A stretch of DNA of 64,000 nucleotides, taken from contig NZ_JACYTQ010000001.1 of assembly GCF_014841125.1 (NCBI RefSeq), positions 806,001 to 870,000 on the forward strand. The letters are read 5' to 3'. How positions within the stretch are numbered: position 1 is the stretch's first letter; each line of letters starts with the position of its first letter. The notes below the pieces were generated by a model that saw nothing but the letters and a program-made list of their open reading frames with translations, did no database searches and was not told the DNA's origin. The position numbers were made by a program, and so were the translations under genes. Positions 45,247-53,173 of the stretch are shown here, piece after piece. Source of the DNA: Echinicola arenosa. GTDB taxonomy: Bacteria; Bacteroidota; Bacteroidia; Cytophagales; Cyclobacteriaceae.

Positions 45247-46356
45247 TTGAAACGCTCGATTTTTCTTCTGTTTATCCTATTCCTTCTAAGCTCTAGGCTA
45301 TTTGGGCAGGAGAACATGAAGCCTTACTTTAAGGACTCACTAGATGGCCAATTTGATCTAAGTGATTGGGTCATCAACGCTCACGGCTTTGTTCCCTTTC
45401 CAAGTTTGATCACAGAACCAGCTGTGGGCGGTTTTGGTGGCTTATTGGGCTTGGCCTTCTTGACTCCTGTAGCGGGAGCTCCGCCTAACATCACCGCGGG
45501 CTTTGGGGGATACACCGCCAACAACAGCTGGATTCTGGGAGGAATACAAACCAAGAATATTACCAACAAAGGACTAAAGCTCAGGTATGGCCTTTTCTAT
45601 TACCATATCAATATTTCATTATACAGGGAAGTCCCATTGATTGGAGAAAAAGAGTTTGCTTTCACTTTTAAATCCCTGCCCGTATTTATTGAAGCCACTA
45701 AAAAAATAGGAGATAGTGATTTTTCAGTAGGCTTAAATTACCGATTTAGCAGTGTAAAAGTCAATCCCCATTTTGAGTCGATACCAGAGTCCATCCAACC
45801 TGAAGATTTTAAAGGCAATATCTCAAAACTCTCTCCGGTCCTAATTTATGACACCAGAGACAATGTGTTTTCTCCAAATAAAGGCACCATGTCCAGGGTG
45901 ATGTTTTCTGTATCCAATGAATTTATCTTTAGCGACTTTAACTATACGGAGCTGGAGGCAGGCCTCTACAAATACCTCCCCATCAATCCAAAATGGGTCA
46001 TGGGCATCCGGGCAGAGTACCAACAGGTTTTTAACGATCCGCCTTTCTATGAGTTGCCAAGCGTAAATTTAAGGGGAGTGCCAGCAGCCAGGTACCAGAA
46101 CAATCAAATCACAACTACTGAAATGGAAAACAGGTTTGACCTGAATCAAAGGTGGAGTATCATGGCCTTTGGAGGACTAGCAAAAGCGTTTGATGGATTT
46201 CAAGAATTTGGAGATGAAAAATTGGTGTACAATGTGGGAACAGGATTTCGATATCTCTTGGCAAGAAAGTTTGGCTTAAGAATGGGAGTTGATGTAGCCA
46301 AAGGTCCAGACAGTTGGGGATATTATATCGTTTTTGGAAGTAATTGGCTAAGGTGA
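45247..46356 (+). CDS. Outer-membrane beta-barrel protein, BamA/TamA surface-antigen-like
   Basis: A 369-residue protein with a signal peptide (RSIFLLFILFLLSSRLFG) and a beta-barrel of the surface-antigen (PF01103) type. Typical motifs are SPVLIYDTRDNVFSPNKGT, the LRGVPAARYQNNQ loop followed by TTEMENRFDL, and a C-terminal aromatic-Gly-Ser-Asn-Trp-Leu-Arg end. No POTRA domains are present, so it is not BamA itself; a lipid- or solute-related outer-membrane role is possible. The start is TTG 45247: an in-frame TGA lies two codons upstream and the next ATG is beyond the signal peptide. Confidence 0.85.
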   Translation: MKRSIFLLFILFLLSSRLFGQENMKPYFKDSLDGQFDLSDWVINAHGFVPFPSLITEPAVGGFGGLLGLAFLTPVAGAPPNITAGFGGYTANNSWILGGIQTKNITNKGLKLRYGLFYYHINISLYREVPLIGEKEFAFTFKSLPVFIEATKKIGDSDFSVGLNYRFSSVKVNPHFESIPESIQPEDFKGNISKLSPVLIYDTRDNVFSPNKGTMSRVMFSVSNEFIFSDFNYTELEAGLYKYLPINPKWVMGIRAEYQQVFNDPPFYELPSVNLRGVPAARYQNNQITTTEMENRFDLNQRWSIMAFGGLAKAFDGFQEFGDEKLVYNVGTGFRYLLARKFGLRMGVDVAKGPDSWGYYIVFGSNWLR

Positions 46357-46366
46357 TTTGAAAATA

Positions 46367-46414
46367 TTGTTTCCTGCCTTTATTCCAATAACCTAAAACC
46401 CTTTGCTCAAGTGG
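46367..46414 (-). repeat. Dispersed repeat, copy 1 (left of lyase gene)
   Basis: Starts CCACTTGAGCAAAGG on the minus strand at 46414 and continues with TTTnnGGTTnnTGG and an AGGAA block. It matches 51285-51333 in the same orientation: 15 bases exact, then about two thirds identity. The two copies lie on either side of the PL8 gene. Confidence 0.55.
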
Positions 46415-46534
46415 CATGATGTACGAAGTCCGAGGATCTAAGTAATTGATCTCTTAATCAAAATGATCATTTTGGTGCATTGTCCCATCTTTCCGTTTTA
46501 ATATGCGGAAATAGATTTTGGTTATTATAAATGC

Positions 46535-46565
46535 AAAGAGGTTGATGAAAACATCAACCTCCTTT
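46535..46565. terminator. Bidirectional terminator between barrel and lyase genes
   Basis: Perfect 10-bp stem GAGGTTGATG/CATCAACCTC with an AAAA loop and A/T flanks. It lies 29 bases after the lyase stop (minus strand) and about 180 bases after the barrel stop. Confidence 0.85.
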
Positions 46566-46593
46566 ATTTCAACCATGCTCGAGTTATTGCTCT

Positions 46594-49500
46594 TTAATTT
46601 CTTTTAATGGCCTTTTTGGTTTCCACGAAATCCTCTCCTATAATCATCAGGTAATACATCCCATTTTTGAATCCACTGAGATTTAATTCATAAATATTGG
46701 TATTTAGACCAGTTTCCTCCAACATCACTTCTCCTCTATGGTCGCGGATAACCAGGGAATGGAAAGGCAATTCAGTTTTGACAGTGGCCATACCTACTAA
46801 AGGATTAGGATAGAGCAACACTTTGTTATTAGGTAAATCTTTTCCCACCAAACCTTTGGGACTTTTTGCAGTCAACTCCTCACTTGGAGTGGCTACTTCG
46901 CTCTCTTCTTCTGAAACAAATGGAATCAGTTGAGGTCTAAACTCTGCCGTTTCATGTTCCCTTGGCGTAAACCTTACGTCTATGTTCCCTCCAAAAGCTG
47001 TTGAGGTGACTTTTACTGAAAGCCAATTACCTAAAGAAACTTCCTGCAATAAAGAGTCACTGATAGTCAGGTAAACATAGTTTCCTCCTCCAATACCAGA
47101 AACCTCCCCAAGCAATACATTTCCACTAGGCTTTGTGGCATAAGTAAGGCTAGTTTCTGTCCAAGTAGTATCACTTACCGCATGAAACGCCCAATTGGTA
47201 TTGGTCACATCCGTATTGGCACTTTGCACATACATCCTCAATTGAACACTATCCAGCATGCTTGGCAATTCACTTAAGTCAAACTTCAGGTATGCCTCCC
47301 TTTCATAAGCCCCATTGGCTTGTTTTACATACAGGTTTTCAGTAGGATAATTGGTGTTTTCATAAGTACCCCCTCTTACAAATGCATCTGCTATAGCCTC
47401 TACACCTAAAGGAAGTATTACTTCTGGCTCTTCTGGTTCTTCTTCTGGTTCAGTACCATAAGGAATCAGTTGTGGTCTAAAATCCGGATTTGCATCCTCT
47501 CTAGGTGAAAACCTACCGTCCGTTTGCCCACCTAACACGGTTGAAGTCATTTTTAGAGATAACCACTGACCCACAGCGATTTCTTGCAACAATGAATCTG
47601 TAATGGTTAAATGGATATAACTTCCAGTGGTAGCGCCTTGGATCTCCCCAATTTTGACACCAGATTCTGGCTTGGTCGCGTACGTTATACCTGTTTCAGT
47701 CCAGGTTGTATCCAGCACCGAAAAGACTTCCCAAATTGTAGAGGTTACTTCTGTTCCCCCTGTGGTGACATACATCCTCAGCTGTACACTGTCCAATGCG
47801 CTAGGCAACTCACTTAAATCAAACTTCAAATAAGATTCTCTATCATATGCTCCATTACCGTGCTTTACGTATAAGTCCTGTGTTGGATAATTATTGTTCT
47901 CATATTCACCACCCCGTACAAAAGCATCTGCAACCGCTTCAACTCCGGCAGGGATGACTACTTCTTCCGCTTCCTTAATGATCAGTTGAGGTTTTTTGTA
48001 AACATCGGTTTCTTCTCTTGAAGCAAACTGCCCATCAGTTTCTCCCCCTAGCACTGTAGAGATTATTTTGAGAGAAAAAGTACTATTCCCTGCTGACTTA
48101 GCAGCCATAACCGCACTTGAAGCATCTAGCTGAACATAGCTGCCCGCTGGCATTCCCTGAACTTCTCCGATCTTTGTAATTCCTGCTGGTTTGTTCAAAT
48201 AGGTGATGCCTGTTTCTGACCAAGTACTGTCTTCCACCGTATAAAACTCCCAATTGGTATCCGTCACTGTGGTATTGGCAAATTTCACATACAATCTCAC
48301 CCAAACACTGTCTGTATTGCTTGGAAGATCACTGATATCAAACTTAATATAGGATTCCCTGTCATAGGCATTATTTCCTTTTTTTACTACTAGGGTTCCC
48401 GTGGGGAAATTATCCGATTCATATGAACCTCCTCTCACATAAGCATCCGCTATCGCGATTGAGCCAAGGGGAATTTCTATCTCTTCATAATCGGGTGAAT
48501 TATTATCAATGGTTCCTGACACGGTACTTCCCGCCATTAAGCCTGAAGGAAATTCCAGGTCCAACATTTTCATGCCATCAAATCCATCTGCCTCCAGACC
48601 AATACGGGCAGATATGCCAGCACTTTGGGTTGGTTCAGCAGCAAACACCTCAACCTCCCCAGAAGACACTCCTTTAAGCTGCAAAACCAAAGGTTTGTCC
48701 ACCTTCACTTTTACACCTTCAGCTTCAAAAATCCCTGCTTTGTAAAAGGCCAACTGCCAGATATCCAAAGCAGCATGTTTTACCACCTGAACAGAGTCGG
48801 TATTGGCCAAAACGACGATATTGCTATCATCATAGCTGGACATCGCAGCAGCACTGTTCATTCCTGGTACTACTATATATTCATAATGGTCATTCGATGG
48901 AGACAGGCCATGATCGATCCATAACTTAAACACATCTTTGCTGATCGGGTCATTACTAGAATAATAACTATGGTTGATATCATAGGAATTACCTGTCTGG
49001 ACATCATTACTTAAGCGGATATTTCCACCTTGAGGAAACAGGTATGCTACAGAATCATGCCATACCCAGTCCAAACCGCTACTATAATTGTGAAGTCCTT
49101 CAGATAAAGTTTGTATTGATCCTGATTCAGAAACCACCACATCTCCATCCAATAAGGATTGGTTCATAGTCGTGTTGATCTTTTGACTTGCTGAAGAGCT
49201 AATCCCTGCTCCCAGACACACGATCTCATCATCAAAGAAAAACCATGCCTTTTTGGCTTGGGTATTATAATCATCCATGGCAAAGACATTGGCGCCATAC
49301 TTTCCGTCAGAAACTCCACCCACAAAGGCCGACTTACCTGGATTGGTGCCCCAAGATGACCTAGTGGGATAATTGGTTATTTCCGGAACTGTTGTACCTG
49401 GCACTTTATTCCATTCCCAAGCTGGAAAAATATTGTAATACTCATCACCGTTCACCGCAATGTAGGTAGCTCCTTCCGTTAAATAGGTACCTTTCAAATT

Positions 49501-50643
49501 CTCTCCATTCCCCATCTCAGATTTCATTGTTCGAGTCGAAACAGTCCTGAGACCAAACATATAACCAGGTCGGTGATGGACGGCATAGTCTGTATTCCAA
49601 TAGTTAAAATGTTCAGCTTGAACCCCAAAAGACGGATCTTCACTTCCATTCATTCGACTAATCACGGTATCGTAAAAAGAGGTATAGGCAGGTAGGTCGA
49701 AAAGCTTCACCTTGCTTACCTGAGAGGTATTGGCCCTTCCTGTATTAGGTCTAGAAACCCCTCTACCAAAAACATTAAAGTCCACATATTTGCCCCTTGA
49801 GGTTTTAATAAAACCATTTCTTACAAAATTCGAGAAAATGGCTATTTTTTCCGGAGCGATCTGATATTGGGTCCCCGCCACATAAATGGCTATATTTCTG
49901 ATTCCCTGAATAAACTCAAGACCATATCCATATATGTAAAGTTGCTGACCGTGTGCCGCATAAGACCCGTCTGCCTGAATTCCTTCACCATTAGCTATCA
50001 CTATTGATTCCCCAATAAAGTCAATGGCATTTTGTAGTAAAGTTTGATTCTCTGTCAAACATCCTCGAATGATATAGTGCTGGCCTACATCAGTACGGTT
50101 GGATCCATTCTTTGATGGAGCATTATAAAGTGAAACTCCTTTGGTCATAAGATTTATCAAGTCATTTTCCAAAGATTGAGAAATTCCTTCAGGGGATTTT
50201 CTAAAGCATACCAACATCCTTCCCACAGCATTGGGTATAGTAATTGTTCTGTAGAACCAATTGGTACTACTGGGCTGGGGACTAAGGTTCAACCAGTATT
50301 CCGAAGCTTTAATGATACGGGACTTAAGCAGAGTATCACCATAATAGGCACTGCCTTCACGAGAATAAGCCTTGGCCATCTCGCTCAATCTATTAAAATG
50401 ATAAACAGGTTCCCAGGCCGTTTGACTGTTCGAAGAATAATCAATGTTCGACCAGTACCCAGCTGTATCCAGGGTATTTAACAAATTTCCCACGTTGGCG
50501 TCTAGGGAAGAAGTGGATGTACCAGCTTGAAAATCATCAAAGACCTGATCAATGATTAAATCAAAATCAGTTTGCTGGCGGCCAAAGGACATGGTCGTCC
50601 AGCAGATTAGCGAAATCGCTAAAAGGTAAAATTTAGATTTCAT
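46594..50643 (-). CDS. PL8-family polysaccharide lyase with three DNRLRE domains and type IX sorting domain
   Basis: A 1349-residue secreted lyase. From ATG 50643 (MKSKFYLLAISL) the signal peptide is about 1-22; an ATG 16 codons earlier lacks one. The helical toroid (about 25-340) carries the PL8 catalytic set: Asn182 (SNRTDVGQHY), His231 and Tyr240 (HGQQLYIYGY), and Arg294/Arg298 (GRGVSR); the His-Tyr spacing of nine equals that of known hyaluronate lyases. The beta-sandwich super-domain follows. Three DNRLRE/CBM96-like modules come next, each opening with ADA(F/Y)VRGG.YE. A type A type IX secretion sorting domain (LLYPNPLVGMATVK to the end) is last. PL8 members cleave chondroitin, hyaluronan or xanthan; the substrate here is open. 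Confidence 0.9.
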   Translation of the reverse strand: MKSKFYLLAISLICWTTMSFGRQQTDFDLIIDQVFDDFQAGTSTSSLDANVGNLLNTLDTAGYWSNIDYSSNSQTAWEPVYHFNRLSEMAKAYSREGSAYYGDTLLKSRIIKASEYWLNLSPQPSSTNWFYRTITIPNAVGRMLVCFRKSPEGISQSLENDLINLMTKGVSLYNAPSKNGSNRTDVGQHYIIRGCLTENQTLLQNAIDFIGESIVIANGEGIQADGSYAAHGQQLYIYGYGLEFIQGIRNIAIYVAGTQYQIAPEKIAIFSNFVRNGFIKTSRGKYVDFNVFGRGVSRPNTGRANTSQVSKVKLFDLPAYTSFYDTVISRMNGSEDPSFGVQAEHFNYWNTDYAVHHRPGYMFGLRTVSTRTMKSEMGNGENLKGTYLTEGATYIAVNGDEYYNIFPAWEWNKVPGTTVPEITNYPTRSSWGTNPGKSAFVGGVSDGKYGANVFAMDDYNTQAKKAWFFFDDEIVCLGAGISSSASQKINTTMNQSLLDGDVVVSESGSIQTLSEGLHNYSSGLDWVWHDSVAYLFPQGGNIRLSNDVQTGNSYDINHSYYSSNDPISKDVFKLWIDHGLSPSNDHYEYIVVPGMNSAAAMSSYDDSNIVVLANTDSVQVVKHAALDIWQLAFYKAGIFEAEGVKVKVDKPLVLQLKGVSSGEVEVFAAEPTQSAGISARIGLEADGFDGMKMLDLEFPSGLMAGSTVSGTIDNNSPDYEEIEIPLGSIAIADAYVRGGSYESDNFPTGTLVVKKGNNAYDRESYIKFDISDLPSNTDSVWVRLYVKFANTTVTDTNWEFYTVEDSTWSETGITYLNKPAGITKIGEVQGMPAGSYVQLDASSAVMAAKSAGNSTFSLKIISTVLGGETDGQFASREETDVYKKPQLIIKEAEEVVIPAGVEAVADAFVRGGEYENNNYPTQDLYVKHGNGAYDRESYLKFDLSELPSALDSVQLRMYVTTGGTEVTSTIWEVFSVLDTTWTETGITYATKPESGVKIGEIQGATTGSYIHLTITDSLLQEIAVGQWLSLKMTSTVLGGQTDGRFSPREDANPDFRPQLIPYGTEPEEEPEEPEVILPLGVEAIADAFVRGGTYENTNYPTENLYVKQANGAYEREAYLKFDLSELPSMLDSVQLRMYVQSANTDVTNTNWAFHAVSDTTWTETSLTYATKPSGNVLLGEVSGIGGGNYVYLTISDSLLQEVSLGNWLSVKVTSTAFGGNIDVRFTPREHETAEFRPQLIPFVSEEESEVATPSEELTAKSPKGLVGKDLPNNKVLLYPNPLVGMATVKTELPFHSLVIRDHRGEVMLEETGLNTNIYELNLSGFKNGMYYLMIIGEDFVETKKAIKRN

Positions 50644-50721
50644 AGTATATTGTTTAAGGTTAGTCCACTGTTGAAAATTCAAAAGCCTCACACAAAAGGC
50701 CTAAAGGCCTATTTAGATCCC

Positions 50722-50749
50722 AAAAAAAAGACCCTGAGGTCTCTTTTTT
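50722..50749 (-). terminator. Terminator-like hairpin in the lyase leader
   Basis: On the minus strand GACC-TCAG-GGTC is followed by eight T and preceded by A-rich sequence that can extend the stem. It lies 79-106 bases upstream of the lyase ATG, where it could attenuate transcription from an upstream promoter. Confidence 0.5.
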
Positions 50750-50960
50750 CTAAGGTAATCCCAAGAAAGGCAATATTTGAGTCCTAGCAATCATCACGAA
50801 TAATTACCATAACTATCTGAGCAATATAGTAATTATAATAACCAACAGCTCTCATTTAATCAAAAAATTAGAGCAATTTGATGGTATTTTATAAAATAAT
50901 ACATTTTATAAAATTGCTAAATCGATATTTTAAATATTTTCAATAATATCGAGAAATGGT

Positions 50961-51005
50961 GAGTCGGAGACTCAGTTCTAGTAGTCCCGCAGTGCAACTG
51001 ACGGG
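50961..51005. repeat. G+C-richer hairpin island
   Basis: GAGTC-GGA-GACTC (50961-50973) is followed by CCCGCAGT-GCA-ACTG-A-CGGG (50986-51005). The surrounding sequence is A+T-rich. A related AGTCGGAG word occurs on the minus strand at about 18590. Possibly a REP-like element. Confidence 0.4.
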
Positions 51006-51060
51006 CCAACGGGAGATGGTTTTTGGTTGCAAATTCTGAGAAATATGCTCTAAGGTCTAC

Positions 51061-51148
51061 TTTAACCCAGCTTTACCCCAACTTTACCCCAGCTTTACCC
51101 CAGCTTTGATATAGCTTTACCCTAGCTTTGCTACTACTTTATCGGGAG
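51061..51148. repeat. Tandem repeat, eight units of exactly 11 bp
   Basis: Reading from 51061 the sequence breaks into eight 11-mers, each starting TTT: TTTAACCCAGC, TTTACCCCAAC, TTTACCCCAGC (twice), TTTGATATAGC, TTTACCCTAGC, TTTGCTACTAC, TTTATCGGGAG. The last units are degenerate. Confidence 0.85.
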
Positions 51149-51284
51149 TAGGAAGGATCCTAGTGAGTGGATATTTCCAAGTCAACAATTCTGACGGGAA
51201 AACGGATGCTCAATATCTGTAAGGCGAATCTACCTATGTATTTTAGGAATTCTTAAGGGATATAGATAAGATATTGTTGGACAT

Positions 51285-51333
51285 CTGATTCCTCGCTATG
51301 ATACCAGAAACCATAAATCCTTTGCTCAAGTGG
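51285..51333 (-). repeat. Dispersed repeat, copy 2 (right of lyase gene)
   Basis: Same minus-strand start CCACTTGAGCAAAGG as copy 1 at 46367-46414, then similar sequence with one extra base. Directly oriented relative to copy 1. Confidence 0.55.
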
Positions 51334-51507
51334 TCTAAAGACCAAAGCAGTTGATACTTTTATCAAAAAATCCTATTCACTTCGCTTTTAATCTTTACTG
51401 GTAAAATTGAGGATATACATATAAAACCAACAAAATAAGGGATCAAACAATCCGTCTTGGGACCAATATATTGTTTACCCCAAAATGATCTACTCAAGTT
51501 TTCACAA

Positions 51508-51541
51508 AAAAATCCCCGAGACATAAATCTCGGGGATTTTT
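51508..51541. terminator. Strong bidirectional terminator
   Basis: Perfect 14-bp stem AAAAATCCCCGAGA/TCTCGGGGATTTTT with a six-base loop. It is 247 bases beyond the stop of the gene at 51788, the only nearby gene it could serve. Confidence 0.85.
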
Positions 51542-51787
51542 ACCTTACAAACCCTAATTAAAACCCATTAAATGATTGTAAAATTTTAACCCTACAATAA
51601 TTTAGATGATGGCAAGTAAGTTAAAAATAAGGGCATATGCACTATATTATTCAACCAATATCCATACTATTTTTGCATTTCATCCTTATCTTCAAGCTTT
51701 TTGACTCAAACGATATCCAAATTTCTTCCGTAATCTAAAATCGTAATTTATTTCCGAGCTTAAGGAGGCAAATTAAGTATGGGAAGT

Positions 51788-52852
51788 TTAATATTTTAAA
51801 GGAATAGTTATCACAAAAGAGTCATTTCCTTGCTTGGCTGCCAAGCCCAACATGATTACTTTTCCATTTTCTTCATAGACAAAAGGGCGTTCAAGGCGAT
51901 CAGGCTTAAGGATTGATCCGTCTTCCATTTTGATCTCTTTTGGCATTACCTGATATTCAGAAGCTTTCTTCCATTTCACCCCATCCACTGAACTCACCAG
52001 GCCAATAAATCCTTCAGGAGTATGAAATATTCCGTAATACCTACTCCTGCTTTCATCAAACCAAAGTGACATATCCTCGGTATCAATATAATCAATTACT
52101 GGGTCAGGTTGAATCTCGTATGGACCATCAGGGTGATCGCTAATGGCCATCGCTTGATTTCGAATAAACCTGGTTTCATTGGGTTTGTCCCCTTTGACAA
52201 TCATATAATAGCGATCATCCTTACCTTGATCAACAGCCGGGTTGACGGTTAAAGTAGTGATTGGGCCTGATGGCTCTATCAATGGCTGGTTTTGTCTGAT
52301 CCATGGTCCGTTCAAGGATGTAGCCACAGCAACCCCGGTTCGTTGGTTTGATCTGGCAGCTTTCCTGCCCGGATGACTCATGCGAGAATGGCTGATCTCT
52401 CTTAAATCATCTTCTGTATAATCCTCATTTTCTCCCAAATTGGTCGAAATATAGTATAAGTAAAACTTTCCTTCGAAACACTTAATTTTCGGGTTATGAG
52501 CAGTGATGGCATCCCAATAACCTTTCCCCCTACCTTCTAGCACTGTTTCTTTATATTCCCAAGGACCAGTAGGCTGGTCGGACACTGCATGGGCTATTTC
52601 TGAATAAACCATCCAACCGGAAAATTGGGTTGACTTTGGCCATCTGGAATAAAAGAGATGGTATTTGCCATCTTCTCCTTTCACCACTGATCCGCCCCAA
52701 TTATAGTATCCTTCTGTCTTGAAAATATTTTCTTGTCTAGCAGGCTGAATGTACTTTGATAAACTCAGCGAGTCTTGACCTTTACTTGTGGAAACACACA
52801 GTGTTAAAAGGGTTACGCTCAATAGTGTAATCTTTAGTTCTTTATTGATCAA
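51788..52852 (-). CDS. Five-bladed beta-propeller glycosidase-like protein (GH43-type superfamily)
   Basis: A 354-residue exported protein with a signal peptide ending STSKGQD. The blades show the superfamily pattern: DGKYHLFYSRWP, WDAITAHNPKIKCFEGKFYLYY, and a late acidic residue in RLERPFVYEENGKVIMLG. Length and motifs fit GH43/GH32/GH117-like propeller enzymes that hydrolyse exo-linked sugars; I cannot choose a family. The start is TTG 52852: an in-frame TAG lies two codons upstream. It stands alone, 321 bases after the beta-helix gene, and probably trims oligosaccharides in this locus. Confidence 0.78.
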   Translation of the reverse strand: MINKELKITLLSVTLLTLCVSTSKGQDSLSLSKYIQPARQENIFKTEGYYNWGGSVVKGEDGKYHLFYSRWPKSTQFSGWMVYSEIAHAVSDQPTGPWEYKETVLEGRGKGYWDAITAHNPKIKCFEGKFYLYYISTNLGENEDYTEDDLREISHSRMSHPGRKAARSNQRTGVAVATSLNGPWIRQNQPLIEPSGPITTLTVNPAVDQGKDDRYYMIVKGDKPNETRFIRNQAMAISDHPDGPYEIQPDPVIDYIDTEDMSLWFDESRSRYYGIFHTPEGFIGLVSSVDGVKWKKASEYQVMPKEIKMEDGSILKPDRLERPFVYEENGKVIMLGLAAKQGNDSFVITIPLKY

Positions 52853-53173
52853 ATCTATCTAATTTTTAGTTGTTACTACTTCTTAAACTAGTTGTATATT
52901 TTGAAAAATTATTGTTTTTAAATATTGGCAATTGAAAATGATTTTTCTAGCAATTAAGTCTGTTTCCTAGGCTTTACTCTTCATTTCTTTTCCTTAGATG
53001 AAAAGAAACGAAGCAAAGAAAAATCAAGACACAGCTAAAGCTTCTTCCCACAAGGCCACCCCCGCCCCGCAGCTGTGTCGACCTCCCCGCAATAATAACC
53101 TTTCAAAGTTATAAAGTCTTTAACTTACAAGTACAAGGAGGGGGATAATTAACAAGTACAGATGTCAATAATA
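52853..53173. other. Non-coding region with two nested inverted repeats
   Basis: 321 bases. No gene seen. It carries the structured element described at 52980-53078 plus A+T-rich flanks. Confidence 0.6.
52980..53078. repeat. Structured repeat element: two inverted repeats
   Basis: TTCATTTCTTTTC (52980-52992) pairs with GAAAAGAAACGAA (53000-53012) with one mismatch and a seven-base loop. ACACAGCT (53029-53036) pairs with AGCTGTGT (53071-53078) around a C-rich loop. The composition (a CCACCCCCGCCCCGC run) is unlike the neighbourhood. From memory, similar sequence is dispersed in Bacteroidota genomes; this needs a search. Confidence 0.55.

Larger units (their letters stand above)
50644..51787. 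other. Long non-coding region upstream of the lyase gene
   Basis: 1144 bases without a gene I can support. It contains a leader hairpin (50722-50749), a hairpin-rich G+C island (50961-51005), an 11-bp tandem repeat (51061-51148), the second copy of a dispersed repeat (51285-51333) and a strong terminator (51508-51541). Confidence 0.7.

Noticed and set aside
46594-50691. Longer lyase reading from ATG 50691
   Set aside because: The added 16 residues precede a standard signal peptide that begins at ATG 50643 (MKSKFYLL).
51061-51148. CRISPR array
   Set aside because: Units of 11 bp are contiguous without spacers, and no cas gene is present.
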